Program-made: the position numbers and the translations under genes
NCBI GenBank assembly: GCA_003233295.1
Contig: QILJ01000061.1
Span: 1 to 10,577, forward strand
Reading direction: 5' to 3'
DNA: 10,577 nucleotides
Origin: Ignavibacteria bacterium
GTDB taxonomy: Bacteria > Bacteroidota > Ignavibacteria > Ignavibacteriales > Melioribacteraceae
The notes under the pieces: model-generated
The model's database searches: none
The model's input: only the letters and a program-made list of their open reading frames with translations
What the model was told of the DNA's origin: nothing
Part shown: positions 6,798 to 10,577 of the stretch, one piece after another
Layout of the letters: each line of letters opens with the position of its first letter
Numbering within the stretch: position 1 is the stretch's first letter

Positions 6798-8357
6798 CTA
6801 CTCTAAATCTCTAATTACTTCAACGATATCTTTATACAGAAGAGGCGCGGTTTCAGGACCGAGTGAATTTCCTTCACCGTAAAAATCACTTTTCGAATTA
6901 TACAAATAAGGTTTTTCAACATCCCACTCACTCTTGGGAATTATATAACCGATCTCATCATTCGAGAGACAAAGATAAAATTTATACTTGGTTCTTATCA
7001 CATCTTGAATAGGCGGAACTTCCAATGGGTATATTTTAAAATCGCGTCCTTCCGGAGCTTCGATACCGCCGTAAACAATTTCGGGATAGATCTCACCGGG
7101 AATGCTTACAAACATTGCCGGACCGATTTGCAGTGCAGCAACTTCCGAGCGGGTATTAAAAAGTTCCGGACTTCCCCTTTTCAATATCCCAATTCCACTG
7201 GCAATACGGAACACTGTGTTATCCAAAGGAAGATAGATCGTCTTTGCTCTGAGATATATATTCGATTTATCAATTTCCTCGCCATTTTTCTCCAAAGCGG
7301 CTAACGATAAAATAGCAATCTGATCACCGAGCGCTTTCGTTTTTGTGAAGGATGGTTCGGAATATAAAGTATCAATAAACGGGTCAGCAATAGGCAGACT
7401 TGGATGCGGAGCCATAAGTCCGCCGATCGGACCGGAAAAATATACTGCGATACCGCCGAGACCTTTATAAGCTATTTCGTTACCATTGTATACTCCTTTT
7501 TCAATTCCTTCGCGGATGTAATGCGGGAAGTCGGAACTGATAAACAAATTCTTACTCCAGAGCGATTCGGGATGATTTGCCCAATTGATTATCGTTCCGA
7601 GTGTTGTGTCGGTTTCGGAATCAATTACCTGCATCAGATGAATACCCGATGCTTTTACGATCGGTCTTCTTGTATCTTTAATGAACTGAGCATCATCGCC
7701 GGAGAGATCTTCGGCAAATTTCAATTTTGCAGGACGCATATTTTCTGCGGCAGTTTTTATTGCTTTTAAAGTCTGGCTTTTCACATATTCCATTATCTTG
7801 GGATCAACTCCGCTATGGAATATATCTTCACCCCAAATACCCACCAGATCGTTGCTTTCATGTGTATGAGTAGAAGCTATAAGTGTATAATCAATGTTCA
7901 GATCCGATGGAATCTGCTCCCTGATATCGATAACATCGTCATACATGAACCCGATTGCATCAAGCGCGACAAGGGCAATACGGGTGTCGCTGTCATCAAT
8001 TACCATTACCCTCGCCCAGACATCATCATGCACACCCTGTGCAGGTTTTCCATTGCTGAACCCTGCTATCCATACAGCATCGAACTTGCCATTGTTGTTA
8101 TTATCGTTGTATGTGTCGCCGTCATCCTCATCATACTCCGCATCGTTATTTGCATCGTTCCATGTGTCAACTATTGTAGGAGTGATAGGCATTTTTGCAA
8201 AACCGGCTGTCATCGTTCTTGGCGGGTTCAAGTGCCTTATTTTAATATCAATGGAGTAATCCGGATTGCGGTCGCGCCAGTTGTACATTACCCACGATGA
8301 TATTACTATAACGATAAGTAAAATTATTATTCCAATCCATAAAAATAGCTTTTTCAT
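6798..8357 (-). CDS. Membrane-anchored neutral/alkaline ceramidase-family hydrolase
   Basis: A 519-residue protein of the neutral ceramidase family, zinc amidases that split ceramide into fatty acid and sphingoid base. Residues 4-25 form an uncleaved signal anchor, so the catalytic part faces the periplasm or outside. Family landmarks follow in order: GVHDDVWARV at 108-117, STHTH at 162-166 (a histidine here is a zinc ligand), NWANHPES at 258-265 (H262), SSDFPHY at 274-280 (position of the nucleophilic serine), IPGEI at 419-423 (E422) and NDEIGYIIP at 466-474 (Y471, the fourth ligand site). All expected ligands are therefore present. It is shorter than typical neutral ceramidases and lacks the Ig-like C-terminal domain, and an Asn/Asp-rich insertion at 64-93 looks calcium-binding. 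The true substrate may not be ceramide. First gene of the operon, with an AAGGAA site at 8368-8373. Confidence 0.85.
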   Translation of the reverse strand: MKKLFLWIGIIILLIVIVISSWVMYNWRDRNPDYSIDIKIRHLNPPRTMTAGFAKMPITPTIVDTWNDANNDAEYDEDDGDTYNDNNNNGKFDAVWIAGFSNGKPAQGVHDDVWARVMVIDDSDTRIALVALDAIGFMYDDVIDIREQIPSDLNIDYTLIASTHTHESNDLVGIWGEDIFHSGVDPKIMEYVKSQTLKAIKTAAENMRPAKLKFAEDLSGDDAQFIKDTRRPIVKASGIHLMQVIDSETDTTLGTIINWANHPESLWSKNLFISSDFPHYIREGIEKGVYNGNEIAYKGLGGIAVYFSGPIGGLMAPHPSLPIADPFIDTLYSEPSFTKTKALGDQIAILSLAALEKNGEEIDKSNIYLRAKTIYLPLDNTVFRIASGIGILKRGSPELFNTRSEVAALQIGPAMFVSIPGEIYPEIVYGGIEAPEGRDFKIYPLEVPPIQDVIRTKYKFYLCLSNDEIGYIIPKSEWDVEKPYLYNSKSDFYGEGNSLGPETAPLLYKDIVEVIRDLE

Positions 8358-8371
8358 ATTTCTAAATTCCT

Positions 8372-8397
8372 TTAACTGCTAAGGTGCAAAGAGTAAA
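8372..8397. repeat. Short repeat-like tract upstream of the ceramidase-like gene
   Basis: Read on the minus strand, this stretch runs TTTACTCTTTGCACCTTAGC and then AGTTAA. It resembles the phrase-like spacer repeats built on CTTTG and CTTAG words, of the same general type as 10215-10256. It lies between the gene's ribosome site and palindrome copy 2. No function is known to me, and the call rests on resemblance only. Confidence 0.25.
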
Positions 8398-8410
8398 CTA
8401 ATTGTGTTCA

Positions 8411-8443
8411 AAACCTCTGAGGTCTTTGAGACCTCGGAGGTTT
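8411..8443. repeat. 33-bp palindrome, copy 2
   Basis: It matches copy 1 (4380-4412) at 31 of 33 bases and has the same orientation, with the odd central T on the plus strand at 8427. Both differences from copy 1 (C to T at 8418 and A to G at 8428) leave G-U pairs in a plus-strand RNA but give A-C mismatches in a minus-strand RNA. It lies 53 bases upstream of the ceramidase-like start and ends no visible gene, which favours a dispersed repeat over a terminator. Confidence 0.85.
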
Positions 8444-8478
8444 ATATAAACTTTATATCAAGTTAAAATTATAAATTA

Positions 8479-8507
8479 AATTTAGGCAATCGATTGTCTA
8501 ATTTCAA
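8479..8507 (-). promoter_or_regulatory. Candidate promoter for the ceramidase-MBL-symporter operon
   Basis: On the minus strand a TTGAAA hexamer (8502-8507) and a TAAATT hexamer (8479-8484) are separated by 17 bases, a sigma70-like arrangement. The spacer contains a 10-bp palindrome, CAATCGATTG (8487-8496), which could be an operator. Transcription from here would carry palindrome copy 2 in the leader. A/T-rich DNA produces such matches by chance, and Bacteroidota-type promoters often differ from this consensus. Confidence 0.25.
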
Positions 8508-8557
8508 ATATTATTGTGTAAAAATTTATTTTTGTAAAGGGATTATTATTGTAAATC

Positions 8558-8575
8558 ATATTACGAAAGTAATAT
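8558..8575. repeat. Small hairpin with GAAA tetraloop
   Basis: ATATTAC at 8558-8564 pairs perfectly with GTAATAT at 8569-8575 around GAAA. On the plus strand the loop is closed as C-GAAA-G, a classic stable GNRA arrangement. The stem is short and A/T-rich, so it could equally be chance. Confidence 0.35.
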
Positions 8576-8590
8576 AAAAACTGTGTTTTA

Positions 8591-8755
8591 GTATCCGAGG
8601 GGTTAAACCCTAATTATGTAGTTGGAACCCTTCTAATGCATAAGCGCCGTACTTGAAGTAAGGGATTACCGAGATTTGTCCGAGGGACTCCCTCGGAGAT
8701 ACAATAGATGAAGTCTTTGTTGCCTAAATTTTCTTTGCTATTGCATAATCTCGGT
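8591..8755. repeat. Nested palindrome group built on CCGAGG words
   Basis: TCCGAGGG occurs at 8594-8601 as CCGAGGGG and again at 8679-8686. The second copy starts a perfect 9-bp inverted repeat (TCCGAGGGA at 8679-8687, complement at 8689-8697, one central C). A GGGTT-A-AACCC palindrome sits at 8600-8610. A longer-range pair, ACCGAGATT at 8668-8676 with AATCTCGGT at 8747-8755, encloses the central palindrome. The same CCGAGG core appears in the arms of the 33-bp palindromes. It may be a structured RNA, a decayed mobile element, or accumulated dispersed repeats; no coding sequence is visible. Confidence 0.45.
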
Positions 8756-8828
8756 TGAATGAACAAATATTTGATACTATATTAGAGACAAGAATAATTA
8801 GGAGACTTTGAAAAACTATAAACAACGT

Positions 8829-8914
8829 GTCATTCCGGCAATCTCTTAGCCGGAATCTCAGAACTTTAATAAGATTCCCCCTTTATCCATCAAGCCAACG
8901 GATGCGGGAATGAC
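8829..8914. repeat. Dispersed double-hairpin repeat (GTCATTCC...GGAATGAC type)
   Basis: Outer arms GTCATTCC (8829-8836) and GGAATGAC (8907-8914) bound an 86-bp unit. Inside, ATTCCGGC (8832-8839) pairs with GCCGGAAT (8849-8856), and a second imperfect hairpin pairs ATTCCC (8874-8879) with GGGAAT (8906-8911). This is the layout of the CATTCC-type intergenic repeats found in many copies in numerous bacterial genomes, comparable to BIME or MITE elements. No gene lies inside. Confidence 0.6.
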
Positions 8915-8996
8915 TGTTATTATTTGGCTATTCAATGCTTTCTCTAAGAGAATACAATTTATTGCGAGCAGTCAAACTCTTGGTAAGGAGAAATAG

Positions 8997-10202
8997 ATGA
9001 AAAAGAATGACCAACTATCCAGAAGAAATTTTCTTGGGAAAATCACGACCGTTACTGCCGGATTAGCCGTTGCGGGCATAACAATTTCAGGCAAGCAGGT
9101 TGCCCCCTTACAGGATAGTGACCCTAAGCAATGGAAACAGACAAGCGATAAGAAGATCCGTATCGGCGTTGTGGGCGGCGGGTTTGGATCTGCTTTTTTC
9201 TGGCATCAGCATCCCAATTGCATCGTGGAAGCTGTAAGCGATCTGCAGGAAGATAGAAAGAAAAAACTGATGAAAGTATATAACTGTGATAAGAATTACG
9301 AATCACTCGAGAAACTTGTACTGGATGATAAAATTGATGCGGTTGCTGTTTTTACCGATGCGCCGAGTCACGGGCGGCATATCGTTGAAGTATTGAAACA
9401 CGGTAAGCATTGTATCACTGCTGTTCCTTTGTCTATGACATTGGAGGATATAAACAGGGTTAAGGAGTGGAAAGAAAAAACCGGACTAAAGGTCATGATG
9501 GCGGAAACAAGTCTTTACCGTTCTGACCTTTATAATGCAAAATCAATTTATGAAAAAGGGATATTCGGTAAGATCGTTTATTCCGAGGGAGAGTACTATC
9601 ATCCGAATGTTGACACGGCATGGGGATATAAAGAATGGAGAAACGCACTCCCGCCTATGCTCTACCCTACACATGCAACTGCCTATTATATTGGTGTAAC
9701 AAGAAAACGATTTTCGTCCGTATCCTCACTCGGCTTTAGAGGCAGTGCTCCGCGATACAAGAACAATGAGTATAATAATCCTTTCTCAAGCGAAACAGCT
9801 TTATTTGAAACAAGTGAAGGAGGAATGTCAAGGATCAATGTATTCTGGGGAGCTGAAGGCGCTCATGGAGAGGTCGGTCGTCTCTTCGGTGAGTTTGGAA
9901 GATTTGATAAAAATGTTCTGCATCTAGGTAAAGGTATCGGAGCTAAGTATGAGGGAATTGGAGATAGAACCCAAATTGAATACGGCGACAATCGTCCTCC
10001 CCTACCGCCGCATATGGATAAGGGCGGACACGGCGGTTCACAAGGATATTTGACGAATGAGTTTATTATGGCGCTGGTTGAAGACCGTGAACCTTTAATA
10101 GATGTTTATGAAGCAATTGCAATGACCGCGCCGGGAATTATGGCGCATCAGTCAGCGCTTAAAAATGGTGAGCGGCTTAACATCCCGAGTTTTGATAAAT
10201 AG
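8997..10202 (+). CDS. Tat-exported Gfo/Idh/MocA-family oxidoreductase
   Basis: A 401-residue NAD(P)-dependent oxidoreductase of the Gfo/Idh/MocA superfamily, which acts on sugars, inositols and related polyols. The N-terminus carries a twin-arginine signal, SRRNFLGK at 8-15, followed by a hydrophobic stretch to about 30, so the folded, cofactor-loaded enzyme should be exported or anchored. The Rossmann glycine motif GVVGGGFGS is at 57-65, and the acidic end of strand two lies in AVSDLQED at 79-86. The usual EKP motif is replaced by T141-A142-V143-P144 followed by LSMT, so the commonly catalytic lysine is absent. The C-terminal alpha/beta domain contains MMAETSLYRSDLYNA at 167-181 and HATAYYIG at 226-233, and a glycine-rich HGGSQGYLTNEF stretch is at 345-356. 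The ATG has a strong TAAGGAG site. It is divergent from the ceramidase operon and convergent with a second ceramidase-family gene. Confidence 0.92.
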   Translation: MKKNDQLSRRNFLGKITTVTAGLAVAGITISGKQVAPLQDSDPKQWKQTSDKKIRIGVVGGGFGSAFFWHQHPNCIVEAVSDLQEDRKKKLMKVYNCDKNYESLEKLVLDDKIDAVAVFTDAPSHGRHIVEVLKHGKHCITAVPLSMTLEDINRVKEWKEKTGLKVMMAETSLYRSDLYNAKSIYEKGIFGKIVYSEGEYYHPNVDTAWGYKEWRNALPPMLYPTHATAYYIGVTRKRFSSVSSLGFRGSAPRYKNNEYNNPFSSETALFETSEGGMSRINVFWGAEGAHGEVGRLFGEFGRFDKNVLHLGKGIGAKYEGIGDRTQIEYGDNRPPLPPHMDKGGHGGSQGYLTNEFIMALVEDREPLIDVYEAIAMTAPGIMAHQSALKNGERLNIPSFDK

Positions 10203-10214
10203 ATGATATTGTTA

Positions 10215-10256
10215 TCTCCGTGTACCTTTGTGTCTTCTCTGTGAACTTTGTGTCCC
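10215..10256. repeat. Degenerate GTGT-word repeat tract between convergent genes
   Basis: The 64-base gap between the convergent oxidoreductase and ceramidase-like genes contains CTTTGTGTC twice, at 10226-10234 and 10246-10254 (20-base period), alternating with CTCCGTGTA and CTCTGTGAA. It is a degenerate repeat of about ten bases. No hairpin with a T-run was found, so no clear terminator for either gene is visible. Confidence 0.45.
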
Positions 10257-10266
10257 AACACTTTGT

Positions 10267-10577
10267 TTACAATCTATATCCTGTAAGACTATCGGCAACA
10301 GTATAGTCCAATTCCATTAAGTAATCACCCATACTTGGACCAAACCATCCCATCAGTCTGGATTCATAAGCATCAAAGTAGTAATACTTTGCGGGAACAA
10401 TATATCCGAGATACTGCCCGTTAAAACTGGTGATAGCGGAATTATATCCTTTCAATTCCAATGCATTTTTAAGATCGATCGCATACTCGCCGCTTAATTC
10501 ACAAGGCATGGCAATCCAAAGAAAATTGTTTATTACAAATGCCTGCAGATATATAGGCTTCATCACAGGCATTAACT
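10267..10577 (-). CDS. C-terminal part of a second ceramidase-family protein (cut by window edge)
   Basis: The frame is open to the right edge of the window: upstream of the Met at 10570-10572 it continues with a leucine codon, so that Met is internal and the N-terminal part lies outside. About 102 residues are visible. They align by eye with the C-terminal catalytic part of neutral ceramidases and with the ceramidase-like protein at 6798-8357. IAMPCELSGE (numbering from that Met, E25) corresponds to IPGEIYPE there (E422), and FNGQYLGYIVP (Y57) corresponds to NDEIGYIIP (Y471). Both are expected zinc-ligand positions. YYYFDAYESRLMGWFGPSMG then follows the family pattern near the C-terminus. 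The two proteins are clearly divergent, so this is not a recent duplication. It is convergent with the oxidoreductase gene, 64 bases away. Confidence 0.75.
   Translation of the reverse strand, partial: LMPVMKPIYLQAFVINNFLWIAMPCELSGEYAIDLKNALELKGYNSAITSFNGQYLGYIVPAKYYYFDAYESRLMGWFGPSMGDYLMELDYTVADSLTGYRL

Larger units (their letters stand above)
8358..8996. other. Divergent 640-bp spacer rich in inverted repeats
   Basis: No open frame here looks like a gene. Between the divergent ceramidase-like and oxidoreductase genes the spacer holds, left to right: a short repeat-like tract, palindrome copy 2, a candidate minus-strand promoter, a small GAAA-loop hairpin, a nested group of CCGAGG-type palindromes (8591-8755), and a double-hairpin repeat (8829-8914). 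The plus-strand gene has a strong ribosome site, TAAGGAG at 8984-8990. I could not pick a convincing plus-strand promoter by eye. Confidence 0.6.

Noticed and set aside
7815..8300. Plus-strand open frame of about 160 codons
   Set aside because: It lies entirely antisense to the well-supported ceramidase-like gene; the product has a low-complexity run of isoleucines and valines that mirrors the Asp/Asn-rich insertion on the other strand.
8411..8443. Terminal inverted repeats of an insertion sequence
   Set aside because: The two 33-bp copies are themselves palindromic and in the same orientation, there is no transposase between them, and no target duplication was seen.

Overview
This window looks like chromosomal DNA from a member of the Bacteroidota/Chlorobiota/Ignavibacteriota group, with Ignavibacteria as my best guess. 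The reasons are moderate-to-low GC with A/T-rich spacers, a SecA carrying the long insertion typical of that group, and intergenic spacers rich in short palindromes and degenerate repeats. The assignment is inferred from sequence character and family resemblance, not from any database search.

Layout. Bases 1-2225 (minus strand) hold most of secA, whose C-terminus is cut by the window edge. Then, all on the minus strand, come a small zinc-ribbon plus DUF5655 protein (2467-2880), a half-length and probably decayed AqpZ-type aquaporin (2958-3332), and a LarE-family ATP-dependent sulfur transferase (3480-4280, or to 4361 with a TTG start). A tight three-gene minus-strand operon follows, in the order of transcription: a membrane-anchored neutral-ceramidase-like hydrolase (6798-8357), a metallo-beta-lactamase-fold hydrolase (6082-6795, two bases after the first gene) and a sodium:solute symporter (4471-6045). 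A 640-bp spacer packed with inverted repeats separates it from a divergent plus-strand, Tat-exported Gfo/Idh/MocA-type oxidoreductase (8997-10202). The right edge carries the C-terminal end of a second ceramidase-family protein on the minus strand (10267-10577).

The most interesting part is 4380-10577. Two different ceramidase-family proteins, an MBL hydrolase, a Na+ symporter and an exported oxidoreductase lie together, which suggests an uncharacterised locus for extracytoplasmic hydrolysis, uptake and further processing of an unknown amide- or ester-type substrate. The three-gene operon is bracketed by two nearly identical 33-bp palindromes in the same orientation (4380-4412 and 8411-8443). 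On the gene side of each palindrome there is a short degenerate repeat-like tract. The oxidoreductase lacks the usual lysine of the family's EKP motif, and the aquaporin has lost both its second half and the proline of its only remaining NPA motif. No RNA gene, CRISPR array or recognisable transposase was seen.
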